Part shown: in pieces, positions 18,034 to 26,542 of the stretch
Layout of the letters: each line of letters starts with the position of its first letter
Numbering within the stretch: position 1 is the first letter of the stretch
Source of the DNA: JBBDWK01 sp040902885
GTDB taxonomy: Bacteria; Acidobacteriota; Terriglobia; Bryobacterales; Bryobacteraceae
Assembly (NCBI GenBank): GCA_040902885.1
Contig: JBBDWK010000095.1
Span: forward strand, 13,507 to 77,506
Direction of reading: 5' to 3'
DNA: 64,000 bases
Notes under the pieces: generated by a model
Database searches by the model: none
The model's input: only the letters and a program-made list of their open reading frames with translations
What the model was told of the DNA's origin: nothing
Made by a program: the position numbers and the translations under genes

Positions 18034-19758
18034 TTATGAGTTGCGGAAATCGCGCAACTCCGCCGTCCAGCACGGGCCGCCTTGGGCCTCGGAGTAGGGG
18101 TCTTCCCTAAAGGTCAGAGCGAGGTCCAAGACTGCACCTTTCTTCAATTGCGCGGCACGGTGGGCCAGGTTCCATCCGCGGATTGCCATCTTACGATTTC
18201 GCTGATTGACCACCAGCCGCAGGCGATTGTCGCTTCCGGCGAGCGGCGGTTCGGTCAGCTCGGCGCACCGAACGAGGAATACAGGGCTCGGATTCCCGAA
18301 GCCGAACGGACCCAGCAGAAACGTGTCGCTAACCGCACGATCGCCAATCTCTTCAAGATCGAGGCAGGCATCCAGGGTCAGGCGCGGCGTCAAGTCTTCG
18401 GGGGCGAGCAGGTTGGCCGCGTATGCGTTGAGGCTTTCACGAAAGCGTTCCACGTTTCCGAGCGGCATGGTCAGCCCCGCCGCCTGCCTGTGTCCGCCAA
18501 AGCGCGTGAAGAGTCCGGCCATGGATTCGAGCGCTTCGAGCAGATGGAAGCCAGCGATGCCGCGGCCGGAACCGCGGGCTATGCCCTCATCCCCGTTGCA
18601 CGCGAGCACAAACGCCGGTCTATGAAAGCGCTCCACGAGCCGGCCCGCAACGATTCCCAGGACGCCTTCGTGCCAGCCCTCGGAGGCGAAAACCAGTGCG
18701 CTCGCGTCCGCGTTTTCCGGCCCGCACCCGTCCAGAATCTCCTTGACGATTCCCGCTTCGGCCGACCGGCGCTCGGCATTCCGCGCGTTGAGCGCCTCCG
18801 CCAGCGCGCGCGCGCGCTCGGGATCTCCGGTGAGGAACAACTCAATGGCCTGCTCGGCCGTATCCATCCGACCGGCGGCGTTTATTCTGGGAGCGATCCG
18901 GAACGCCACTTGTCCGGCGGAAGGCGCGGTCCGGTCCGCGATGCCGGCCACCTTCATCAACGCGCGGAGGCCGGTGTTGCTCACCGAACGCAGGCCTTCC
19001 AGGCCGTGCCGGACGATGATGCGGTTCTCGCCGGTGAGCGGCGCCACGTCGGCCACGGTGGCGATGGCGACGATCTTCAGGAATGACGCCAGCACCTTGC
19101 GGCGCCTCTCCTCCGGCCACTTCAGCAACGCAAATAAGCCATGGATGAGCTTGAACGCCACGCCGGCGCCGCAAAGGTTTTTGTCTGGATATGGGCAATC
19201 GGGCTGGTTCGGGTTCAAAACCGCGAGCGCGGGGGGAAGCTCGGCCTCGGGCAGGTGATGGTCCGTGATGATGACGTCGATCCCCAACTCGCAGGCGCGG
19301 CGCACCACAGGCGCGGCGCGGATGCCGGTATCCACGCTGACGATGAGCGACACGTTCTCCGCGGCCGCGCGCTCCACTACTTCAGAGCGCATGCCATAGC
19401 CTTCACGCAGACGGTGCGGCACATGGAAGGAGGCTGTGCCGCCGGCCAGCTCGATGGCCTTCTTCAAGATGACGATGGACGTTGTTCCGTCCGCGTCGTA
19501 GTCTCCATAGATGAGAACCTTCTCGCGGCGCTCTATGGCGCGATGCAGACGTTCCGCCGCTTCGGGAAGGCCGCGCATGGTTTGCGGATCGTGCAGGTCT
19601 TCCAGCTTCGGGCTGAGGAAGCTCCGGGCCGCTTCCGGATCATGGAGGTTGCGCGCGCAGAGCACACGGCAAACCGGAGCCGTCAACTTGAGTTCGGAGG
19701 CAAGAAGCTGCGCTGCCCGCTCGTCTAGGTCGCTCAACAGCCAGCGGGCGGGATTCAA
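18034..19758 (-). CDS. recJ: Single-stranded-DNA-specific exonuclease RecJ
   Basis: A 574-residue 5'-3' single-strand DNA exonuclease of the DHH family, used in recombination and mismatch repair. Motifs: LIYGDYDADGTTS (motif I), VDTGIRA, VIITDHHLPE (the DHH motif), RINAAGRMD, the DHHA1 GGHRQAAG and the C-terminal OB-like part. Start TTG 19758 gives the normal RecJ length; the frame stays open upstream but that stretch belongs to the 159-residue gene and the dehydrogenase end. The TTG overlaps the upstream TGA by two bases, so recJ is translated as the last gene of the microcompartment-led operon. Confidence 0.92.
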   Translation of the reverse strand: MNPARWLLSDLDERAAQLLASELKLTAPVCRVLCARNLHDPEAARSFLSPKLEDLHDPQTMRGLPEAAERLHRAIERREKVLIYGDYDADGTTSIVILKKAIELAGGTASFHVPHRLREGYGMRSEVVERAAAENVSLIVSVDTGIRAAPVVRRACELGIDVIITDHHLPEAELPPALAVLNPNQPDCPYPDKNLCGAGVAFKLIHGLFALLKWPEERRRKVLASFLKIVAIATVADVAPLTGENRIIVRHGLEGLRSVSNTGLRALMKVAGIADRTAPSAGQVAFRIAPRINAAGRMDTAEQAIELFLTGDPERARALAEALNARNAERRSAEAGIVKEILDGCGPENADASALVFASEGWHEGVLGIVAGRLVERFHRPAFVLACNGDEGIARGSGRGIAGFHLLEALESMAGLFTRFGGHRQAAGLTMPLGNVERFRESLNAYAANLLAPEDLTPRLTLDACLDLEEIGDRAVSDTFLLGPFGFGNPSPVFLVRCAELTEPPLAGSDNRLRLVVNQRNRKMAIRGWNLAHRAAQLKKGAVLDLALTFREDPYSEAQGGPCWTAELRDFRNS

Positions 19759-20234
19759 TTGTTGGAGAAGTATCCGCCCATGGAAGTTTCCTCCTCGTCG
19801 TCGGGAGCATGGGCGCCAATTTCGTCGAGAAGATTCAGAAATTCCTCGTACCACTCCGAGAACATTTCGAATACATAGAACCGGGCGTGATAATCGAAGC
19901 CCAGCTCGAGCGAGCAGGTGAAGCCTTCGTACCCGCGGAGCTCCTCCAGCCGCCGCTCGATGGAGCGGCGCTCTTCGCGGGAGAACTCGGCCGCGTTCAG
20001 CTCCTCGATCGCTTCGTCGATCTCGTCGGACTCGAATTCGCGGTCGGAGAAGACGATCATTGCGGCGCCGACCTTCTTGGCGGCGTCGAAGAACATCCGG
20101 TAGTCGGGGTAGCGGTCCACGTCCCAGGAGACGGAAGGAGCGGTCTCGAGGCCGTTGGCGCTTCCATGGAAAACGGCAAAACCCGCCGTTTCCAGGTGTC
20201 CGAGAATCTGATCCTTTAGTCCATCCAGGTTCAT
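19755..20234 (-). CDS. Acidic conserved protein of unknown function
   Basis: A 159-residue, strongly acidic protein (MNLDGLKDQILGHLETAG at the start; helical EEIEELN/ERRSIERRLEEL region in the middle; DDEEETSMGGYF at the end). No known domain is recognised. Its ATG overlaps the aldehyde dehydrogenase stop by four bases and its stop overlaps the recJ start, so it is translationally tied to both. Its position suggests conservation of this order in relatives, but that could not be checked. Confidence 0.65.
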   Translation of the reverse strand: MNLDGLKDQILGHLETAGFAVFHGSANGLETAPSVSWDVDRYPDYRMFFDAAKKVGAAMIVFSDREFESDEIDEAIEELNAAEFSREERRSIERRLEELRGYEGFTCSLELGFDYHARFYVFEMFSEWYEEFLNLLDEIGAHAPDDEEETSMGGYFSNN

Positions 20235-21973
20235 GGCTCAACCAGAATATCAGACTGCGCCGCAAGGTCGCGCGCGGCGGGCGTGACGATGGTCTTGCGA
20301 TGGATATGAATCTTACGTGCCGTCTGCATGGCCTGACGGACATCGTTTTCGCACACAAAATCGACCGGAACCGGGGGCGGATCGGGCGGCGGGGAAGGAG
20401 CCGCGGACGGGCGGGAGGACGCCGGCGCGGCAGTGCGTTTCGCCAGGAAACGGTCCACCGCCTGGGCAGCCGGATTCGCAATCTCCGGACCGGCCATACC
20501 GATGCCGCGCTTGGCGAGGTATCGCGCCACGGCGCTGCCGATATCGGCCTTCGAAACCGCAGCCGGCTTGTCCGGCGTTCGTGTCCGGGCGGCGTCCGGC
20601 GGAATCGTGAATGCCTCCTCGGGTTTTCGAACCGCGTAAGCCAGCCGCTTGATGTTCATCAGGTGTTGCGGCCCTATATTATCGCTGGTGATGTTGCCGG
20701 CCATGGCGCCGCATCCGAGCGTCATCGCGGGAAAGACATTGGTGGTGATGCCGGTGGAGCCCTGCGGCGCGGGTGTATTGACCAGCACGCGCATGGAAGG
20801 CATCTCCAAAGCGTAGTGCCGAATCCGCGCGTCGTCCTGTGAGTAGATCACGCACGTGTGGCCCAGCCCGCCGAAGCGCAGAATGCCCCGGCAAGTCTCC
20901 ACGGCCGCGGTGAAATCCTTCACGAAGAGGAGGGATAGAACGGGCGACAGCTTCTCCGCCGAGAGCGGATACTGCTTGCCTACCCCCTCGATCTCCGCCG
21001 CCAGAATAGGCGTGCCGGGCGGCACGGAAAAGCCGGCCATTTCGGCGATTCTGTTTGCGGGCTGCCCGACGCATTGGGGATTCACGGTGAAGTTGCGCGT
21101 GAACAGGAGCCTGGCGAGCGCTTCCTTCTGCCCGGCGTCGCAGATGTGAGCCTGGCGCGATTTCAGCTCCGCGAGGATCGATTCCCGCAGCGAATGTTCG
21201 GCCACAACGGACTGCTCGCTGGAGCAGAGCGTTCCGAAATCGAACGACTTGCCTTCCACCACTTTGGCGATTGCGTCCGCGATATCCGCGCTCGCATCGA
21301 TGAGAACCGGCACGTTTCCGGGGCCTACGCCGAAGGCCGGCTTTCCGCTGGAATACGCCGCCTTCACGATGCCGTGACCGCCGGTGGAAAGGATGACGCC
21401 GGTGCGCTCATGGCGCATCAGTGCGCTGGTGCCTTCGAGCGATGGCACGGCGATGCACTGCACGATGTCTTCGGGCGCCCCGGCTTCGAGAGCGGCGCGG
21501 TACACCACGTCCGCCGTCTCGCAGGTGCAGCGCTTGGCGTTGGGGTGCGGGCTGAGAACGATGGCGTTGCCCGCTTTGAGCGCGATCAGCGATTTGTAGA
21601 TAGCCGTGGAAGTGGGATTCGTGGTGGGAAGAATGGCCGCCACCACGCCCACGGGCACGGCGATCTCCACCATGCGCTCTTCGGGAAGCTCCCGGATGAC
21701 GCCGACGGTTTTCATCCCGCGCATCTTACGCGGCAGGAGATCGCAACACAGAAGATTTTTCGCCAGCTTATCCCTGGCGTTGCCGTAGCCGGTTTCCTCC
21801 ACGGCCAGCTCCGCGAGCCGGCACGCGTTCTGGCGCGCCGCCGCGGCCGCATGCTCCACGATGGCGTCTACCTGGTCCTGCGTATAGGTGCGATAGCGCT
21901 GCCAGGCTTCGTAGGCTTTCGCGACCTTGCAGCGGACCTCTTGAACGGAGATCAGGTCTTTGTCTTCCAGCAT
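20231..21973 (-). CDS. CoA-acylating aldehyde dehydrogenase, microcompartment type (EutE/PduP-like)
   Basis: A 580-residue enzyme that would oxidise acetaldehyde or propionaldehyde with NAD and CoA to the acyl-CoA. The catalytic cysteine lies in FGTLCSSEQSVV. Other family stretches are VPVGVVAAILPTTNPTSTAIYK, GVILSTGGHGIVKAAYSSGK, GVGPGNVPVLID and TLGCGAMAGNITSDN. Relatives are about 460-510 residues. Here about 110 extra residues follow: two amphipathic segments (KADIGSAVARYLAKRG and AAQAVDRFLAKRT), a proline-rich linker, and a last module VCENDVRQAMQTARKIHIHR plus ITPAARDLA-like end. These could be encapsulation signals. It lies 34 bases downstream of the BMC-H shell gene. Confidence 0.92.
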   Translation of the reverse strand: MLEDKDLISVQEVRCKVAKAYEAWQRYRTYTQDQVDAIVEHAAAAARQNACRLAELAVEETGYGNARDKLAKNLLCCDLLPRKMRGMKTVGVIRELPEERMVEIAVPVGVVAAILPTTNPTSTAIYKSLIALKAGNAIVLSPHPNAKRCTCETADVVYRAALEAGAPEDIVQCIAVPSLEGTSALMRHERTGVILSTGGHGIVKAAYSSGKPAFGVGPGNVPVLIDASADIADAIAKVVEGKSFDFGTLCSSEQSVVAEHSLRESILAELKSRQAHICDAGQKEALARLLFTRNFTVNPQCVGQPANRIAEMAGFSVPPGTPILAAEIEGVGKQYPLSAEKLSPVLSLLFVKDFTAAVETCRGILRFGGLGHTCVIYSQDDARIRHYALEMPSMRVLVNTPAPQGSTGITTNVFPAMTLGCGAMAGNITSDNIGPQHLMNIKRLAYAVRKPEEAFTIPPDAARTRTPDKPAAVSKADIGSAVARYLAKRGIGMAGPEIANPAAQAVDRFLAKRTAAPASSRPSAAPSPPPDPPPVPVDFVCENDVRQAMQTARKIHIHRKTIVTPAARDLAAQSDILVEP

Positions 21974-22007
21974 GCTGGTTCAGACGGGCAGCGCGAGCGC
22001 CGGAGGA

Positions 22008-22301
22008 TTAGCCGATCGCTTTGGCGGCTTTGACAGCGCCAGGCAGAATTTTCTCTACTTCTTCGTGCGGGCGCGGGATGACGTGAACGCTGACCAATTC
22101 ACCCACGCGGCGCGCCGCGGCCGCCCCCGCGTCGGTGGCCGCTTTCACGGCGCCCACATCGCCGCGCACGGTCACCGTGACGTACCCGGCGCCGATGAAT
22201 TCCTTTCCCACTAATACGACGTTGGCAGTCTTCACCATCGCATCGGCAGCTTCAATGGCGCCTACCAACCCTTTCGTCTCAATCAGGCCCAGGGCCTCCA
22301 T
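22008..22301 (-). CDS. Bacterial microcompartment shell protein, BMC-H (PduA/EutM-like)
   Basis: A 97-residue single-BMC-domain protein that forms hexamers tiling a microcompartment shell. It begins MEALGLIETKGLVGAIEAAD and contains the core VTVRGDVGAVKAATDAGAAAA and the closing SVHVIPRPHEEVEKILP. The pore-loop region reads KEFIGAGYVT. The start ATG 22301 is fixed by GGAGGAG just upstream (minus strand, about 22306-22312); the longer open frame upstream contains a repeat and is not family-like. It is the first gene of the minus-strand operon with the aldehyde dehydrogenase. Confidence 0.96.
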   Translation of the reverse strand: MEALGLIETKGLVGAIEAADAMVKTANVVLVGKEFIGAGYVTVTVRGDVGAVKAATDAGAAAARRVGELVSVHVIPRPHEEVEKILPGAVKAAKAIG

Positions 22302-22613
22302 AAACTCCTCCAGTACTGTAAGAAACCCAACGTAGCACAGCCGGAGGGTCTTTGCCGAAGGGCGCCGGGCGCTCGCGATCCTGCTCCGAGCCGAGCGGTT
22401 CGCGCTAGATCTGCGTTCATCAGCGTTGATCCGTGGCCAAATCACAATACGACTGAGAGGTATTGGTTTAGGACGCACATGAATATTGGCCGCTGATGAA
22501 CACCGATGAACGCGGATTCTTCGATTCGCACCTGGGGAACATCGCCTTCCGGACTCCCTGAACTTGAATCCCCCCTTCGCCGGCGCCTCTTGTTTTTAGT
22601 TCTAATAGGGAAC
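22302..22613. other. Intergenic region between BMC-H and the exported unknown gene
   Basis: A 312-base divergent spacer. It contains the BMC-H ribosome-binding site at its left end, an imperfect inverted repeat (22409-22517) and an AAT-rich stretch with AGGGA just before the rightward ATG at 22614. No RNA gene is recognised. Promoters for both directions should lie here but none is clear. Confidence 0.6.
22409..22517. repeat. Imperfect inverted repeat, 32-bp arms
   Basis: Arms 22409-22440 and 22486-22517 pair at 26 of 32 positions (left arm starts ATCTGCGTTCATCAGCG, right arm ends GATGAACGCGGAT), separated by 45 bases. Sequences built on ATC-TGCG-TTCATC units are familiar as dispersed repeats in several bacterial groups. 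It may be a MITE-like remnant or a dispersed repeat. Confidence 0.7.
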
Positions 22614-23996
22614 ATGTACCTCGCTCTCCTGCTCGCGCTCGCCTTGCCGGCCGACTGGGTGCCCGTCCGCTGGAAGTCGGCCGAGCCGAAATCCCTTGGA
22701 ATTGTCGCCGGCACCCCCGTCAACTGCCTGCTCCTCGAATGGAAAGAGGCGGATCGGGACGCCATTGCCGCCTTCGCGGCTGCCGCGCGCGAAAAGGGCA
22801 TCGTCACGCTGGGCGTGGTCACCCCCGCGGCAGATGCCGCACAGGCCGCGCGCGCGATCGTCAACGCAAAGCTGAGCGGCGTGGTTCTGGAAGGCGAGTT
22901 TCCGGAAGCGGCCATCGAAAAGGTGAAGGACTCGCTATCCGGCTCGGAGGCGGCGCTCGTCGAGCTGACCTCCCGTCGCCGAATGAAGCTGAACGGCACG
23001 TCGCCCATCATTGGCACGTACCAGGCCGTGTGGCCGGGCATTCAGATTTATGAGGACGGCCACGCGAAGGCCGGCCCTACGGGGTCGCCGTGGATCGACA
23101 CCAACGCGGGCTTCATCCGTTCGGTACGCGCCTATGGGAATTTCGAGCTGTGGCTCGGCAACCAGCCACCGGAAAATACGGTGGTCACGGGCGAGCGTTA
23201 CCTGCAGGCAATCGCCGACGCGGGCATTGTGGGCGCCCGCTGGGTGCTCGCGTTCGACCGGGATTTCAACCAACGTCTGCTGGCGCGCGAAGAGAAGGCA
23301 ATCAAGGACTGGGAAGCCATCTGCCGCCATTTGAAGTTCTTTGAGGAAGGCCGCGTCTGGCGCTCGCTCTCGCCGCACGGCCAGCTTGCCGTGGTGCAGG
23401 ACGTCTCGAGCGGTGCGCTGCTTTCCGGCGGCATTCTCGACATGATCGCCGCCAAACACACGCCCGTGCGGCCCATCCCGAGCCATAAGCTCAGGCCGGA
23501 AGCATTGAAGGGCGCGACCATGGCGGTGAACGTGGACAACGAAGCGCTGCGGCCCGAAGAGCGCCAAGTGCTCCGGACTTTCACGAGAGCCGGCAACACC
23601 GTTCTCACGGGACCGCCCGGATGGAAAGCGCCTACCGCCGCCGGAGAAGAGCAGATTACGCTCGAAAAGGAGGAACTCGAGCGGTTGAACGACATCTGGC
23701 GGGACGTGCAGGCAATGATCGGCCGCAAGAACCTGGGCGCGAGACTCTTCAACGTTTCGAGCATGCTCTCAAACGTGGTGGCCAGCGAGGATGGCAAGCG
23801 CGTAGTGGTTCAACTGGTGAATTACTCCGGTTATCCGATTGAAGCCATCGCCGTACATCTGATCGGCGACTTCAAACGCGCCCGCCTGTACACTCCCGAC
23901 GGCCAGTCGCGCGACCTGCAAACATACAAGAACGAAGAGAATACGGGCGTTGACATAGATTCGGTGGGAGTATGCGCCGCACTGCTGGTGGAGTGA
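22614..23996 (+). CDS. Exported protein of unknown function
   Basis: A 460-residue protein with a signal peptide (MYLALLLALALPADW). The ATG at 22614 was chosen because it starts the signal peptide and has AGGGA four to eight bases before it; a longer open frame starts at 22506 inside the inverted repeat. The mature part has alternating strand/helix segments (CLLLEWKEADRDAIAAFAAA, IVTLGVVTPAADA, GVVLEGEFPEAAIEKV) that could form a TIM-like fold, then a C-terminal beta-rich part (RVVVQLVNYSGYPIEAIAVH) like the accessory domains of glycosidase-related proteins. No family is assigned. Its end overlaps the sugar dehydrogenase gene by 25 bases. Confidence 0.7.
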   Translation: MYLALLLALALPADWVPVRWKSAEPKSLGIVAGTPVNCLLLEWKEADRDAIAAFAAAAREKGIVTLGVVTPAADAAQAARAIVNAKLSGVVLEGEFPEAAIEKVKDSLSGSEAALVELTSRRRMKLNGTSPIIGTYQAVWPGIQIYEDGHAKAGPTGSPWIDTNAGFIRSVRAYGNFELWLGNQPPENTVVTGERYLQAIADAGIVGARWVLAFDRDFNQRLLAREEKAIKDWEAICRHLKFFEEGRVWRSLSPHGQLAVVQDVSSGALLSGGILDMIAAKHTPVRPIPSHKLRPEALKGATMAVNVDNEALRPEERQVLRTFTRAGNTVLTGPPGWKAPTAAGEEQITLEKEELERLNDIWRDVQAMIGRKNLGARLFNVSSMLSNVVASEDGKRVVVQLVNYSGYPIEAIAVHLIGDFKRARLYTPDGQSRDLQTYKNEENTGVDIDSVGVCAALLVE

Positions 23997-25819
23997 GCTG
24001 GCTTCTTGCGCTGTTCCTGCTGGACGCGGTATTCCATCTCCAGCTTTATGCGCAGCCTGCGGGGGAGTGGCCCGTAATCCGGGTAATTCCGGTTCTTCGC
24101 GGGCTGAGCTCGCCCGTCGACATCGCCCATGCCGGGGACGGCTCCGGCCGGTTGTTCATCCTGGAACAGAGAGGCCGGATCAGGATTGCGCGGAACGGAG
24201 TGATTCAGGAGACGCCGTTTCTGGACATCAGCCAACGGGTGGTTGCCGGTGGCGAGCGCGGCCTTCTGGGGGTGGCCTTCCCGCCCGATTTTCGTGCGAA
24301 GCGTTACTTCTACGTCAACTACACAACGGTGGCGCGCGACGGCCGGCGTTTGGGCGACACGGTAATCGCGCGCTACTCGCTCACCGCGAACGACGACATC
24401 GCGGACCCCGCCAGCGAAACGGTCTTTCTCACCGTTCCGCAGCCGTTCTCCAACCATAACGGCGGCCAGATCGTGTTCGGCCCGCGCGATGGCCTGCTGT
24501 ACATCGGGATGGGAGACGGCGGCTCGGGCGGCGACCCGGATAACCGCGCGCAGAATCCGCAAGAGCTTCTCGGCAAGATGCTGCGGCTGGATGTGGAGGC
24601 GGGCTCGCGGGAGCCTCGGATCTGGGCGCTCGGGTTGCGCAATCCCTGGCGCTTCTCGTTTGACCGCCAGACCGCCGACCTGTACATCGCCGACGTGGGA
24701 CAGAACGCGCGCGAAGAGGTGAACTTTCAGCCGGCGGCCAGTGCGGGCGGCGAGAACTACGGCTGGAACATCATGGAAGCGCGGAACTGTTTCCCCACGT
24801 CGGCCAACTGCAACCAGCAAGGGCTTGTGCTGCCGGTGGCCGACTACGGGCGCAACGACGGCTGCTCTGTAACCGGCGGCTTCGTTTACCGGGGCAGCCG
24901 TTACCCCGCGCTGGGAGGGATCTACTTCTTCGCGGACTACTGCACGGGAAAGATCTGGGGCATGCGGCGTCAGGGAGACGAATGGAGCAACCGCATTCTT
25001 CTCAATTCCGGCCTGCCGATCTCTACATTTGGCGAGGACGAAGAAGGCGAAATCTATCTTACGGCGCACGAGCGGCTTGGCGAAATCTATCAGCTCGCGG
25101 GAGCGGCTCCTTCGTTTTCCAGTGGCGGCATCGTGAACGCGGCCAGCTTCACGCCGGACATCAGCCCCGGCTCGCTGGCCACAGTCTTCGGATTGGGGCT
25201 CAGCACCGTCAGTGGAATCCTGACCGCTCCCGCCGTGCCGCTGCCAGCGTCGCTTGCGGGAACCAGCGTGACTGTGAACGGCGTTCCCGCGCCGGTGATC
25301 GCGATCGCGTTTGTGAACGGTCTGGAGCAGATCAACTTTCAGGTTCCCTACGAGGCCGCCGGTCCTGCGTCGGCGCGCGTCGTGGTGACCAACAACGGCG
25401 CCACCAGCGCCGCGGATGCTACCGTGCGGGCATTCCATCCGGGCGTCTTCACCTTGGAGGGGACGCAGGCCGTGGTTCTTCACGCCAACTTTCAATTGAT
25501 TACCTCATCGAGTCCGGCTGTTCCAGACGAGACGATCATCCTGTACGCCACTGGAATGGGGCCTGTGAGCCCGCAGCCGCCTACGGGACAGACAGTGGCA
25601 ACCGAACCATTCGCGAGAACCACAACTACGCCTGCCATCACAGTCGGCGGCATCTCCGCGACGGTGCCTTTCTCCGGTCTTGCTCCGGAATTTCCCGGCG
25701 TCTATCAGCTCAACGTTCGAGTGCCCGCGAACCTCGCGGCAGGCTCGCAGGAAGTAGTCGTATCCATCGGCGGCGCCAGCAGTCCTCCGGTTCGAATCCC
25801 CGTCGGGACGCCGCGATAA
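23972..25819 (+). CDS. PQQ-type sugar dehydrogenase with Solibacter C-terminal domain
   Basis: A 615-residue exported protein. A signal peptide (about residues 1-27) is followed by a glucose/sorbosone dehydrogenase beta-propeller: RGLSSPVDIAHAGDGSGRLF, GERGLLGVAFPPDF, FSNHNGGQIVFGP, LYIGMGDGGSGGDPDNRAQ, ALGLRNPWRFSFD, YIADVGQNAREEVNF and FADYCTGKIWG. From about residue 385 (GGIVNAASFTPDISPGSLAT) to the end is the Ig-like Solibacter C-terminal domain, with NGLEQINFQVPYE. Substrate and PQQ use are inferred from the family. It overlaps the upstream gene and abuts the methyltransferase gene (TAATG). Confidence 0.9.
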   Translation: MRRTAGGVSWLLALFLLDAVFHLQLYAQPAGEWPVIRVIPVLRGLSSPVDIAHAGDGSGRLFILEQRGRIRIARNGVIQETPFLDISQRVVAGGERGLLGVAFPPDFRAKRYFYVNYTTVARDGRRLGDTVIARYSLTANDDIADPASETVFLTVPQPFSNHNGGQIVFGPRDGLLYIGMGDGGSGGDPDNRAQNPQELLGKMLRLDVEAGSREPRIWALGLRNPWRFSFDRQTADLYIADVGQNAREEVNFQPAASAGGENYGWNIMEARNCFPTSANCNQQGLVLPVADYGRNDGCSVTGGFVYRGSRYPALGGIYFFADYCTGKIWGMRRQGDEWSNRILLNSGLPISTFGEDEEGEIYLTAHERLGEIYQLAGAAPSFSSGGIVNAASFTPDISPGSLATVFGLGLSTVSGILTAPAVPLPASLAGTSVTVNGVPAPVIAIAFVNGLEQINFQVPYEAAGPASARVVVTNNGATSAADATVRAFHPGVFTLEGTQAVVLHANFQLITSSSPAVPDETIILYATGMGPVSPQPPTGQTVATEPFARTTTTPAITVGGISATVPFSGLAPEFPGVYQLNVRVPANLAAGSQEVVVSIGGASSPPVRIPVGTPR

Positions 25820-26532
25820 TGGCCGGACCGGCCGACGTTCGCGTGGTTCTGGTGGCCCCACGCAATCCGCTCAACATCGGCGCCGCCGCGCGCGCCATGT
25901 CCAACTTCGGCGTCTCCCAGCTTCGACTCGTGAACGCTTACGATCTTGCGTTCCGCGAGGCCCGCTCGGCCGTGGGCGCCGCGCCGCTCCTGGCTGCCGC
26001 GTGCGAATACCCGGATGTGGCAGAATCCACGGCCGATTGCACGCTGGTGGTGGGAACCACTTCCGTGGGACATCGCGAGCTGGAGCATCCGCTGTATCGC
26101 CTCGAAGAGGCCGCGGGGCTGATTCGGGCGCATGCCGGCCCGGTCGCGCTGCTGTTCGGCTCGGAAAAGTTCGGCTTAAGCAATGAGGACATGGCCCACT
26201 GCCACTGGCTCCTGCGAATCCCCACCGTCAGTCTCGACCTCTCCATGAACCTGGGACAGGCGGTCGCGGTCTGCCTCTACGAGCTGGCGCGGGAAGGCGG
26301 TTATCGAAGCGCTTCCGCGCCGCGGCGTCTGGCGTCGGCGGAAGAGAACGAGCAGGTGACGCGCCTGCTGCTGGAGGTGCTGCGGCGAAGCGGCTATGTC
26401 AATCCAGTGATCGCCGGCTCGACGGAGAACAAGATTCGCAGAATGCAGCGGCGTCTCTCACTTACCGTAATGGACGCGCGCATCTGGCTGGGGGCGTTGC
26501 GGCAGATTCTGTGGAAGATTACCAGGCCGTAG
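25819..26532 (+). CDS. trmJ: TrmH/SpoU-family RNA methyltransferase (TrmJ-like)
   Basis: A 237-residue SPOUT methyltransferase. The N-terminal VVLVAPRNPLNIGAAARAMSN (motif 1), VALLFGSEKFGLSNEDMAHC (motif 2) and VSLDLSMNLGQAVAVCLYEL (motif 3) are clear. The about 70-residue C-terminal extension matches TrmJ, which methylates the 2'-O of nucleotide 32 of tRNAs, better than TrmL, which is shorter. The ATG overlaps the dehydrogenase stop by one base. The frame extends upstream only through the dehydrogenase gene. Confidence 0.85.
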   Translation: MAGPADVRVVLVAPRNPLNIGAAARAMSNFGVSQLRLVNAYDLAFREARSAVGAAPLLAAACEYPDVAESTADCTLVVGTTSVGHRELEHPLYRLEEAAGLIRAHAGPVALLFGSEKFGLSNEDMAHCHWLLRIPTVSLDLSMNLGQAVAVCLYELAREGGYRSASAPRRLASAEENEQVTRLLLEVLRRSGYVNPVIAGSTENKIRRMQRRLSLTVMDARIWLGALRQILWKITRP

Positions 26533-26535
26533 AAT
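26530..26535 (+). promoter_or_regulatory. -10-like TAGAAT, seven bases before the next start
   Basis: TAGAAT overlaps the trmJ stop codon and ends seven bases before ATG 26543. With no Shine-Dalgarno between, the transcript would be essentially leaderless. Confidence 0.5.
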
Positions 26536-26542
26536 ATGGCGT

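Noticed and set aside
19759..20481. Longer recJ reading frame
   Set aside because: The extra residues are arginine-rich and lie over the acidic-protein gene and the dehydrogenase end; RecJ similarity begins only after TTG 19758.
23831..25495. 554-codon minus-strand open frame
   Set aside because: It is antisense to the sugar dehydrogenase, shows no protein family and arises from GC-rich codon bias.
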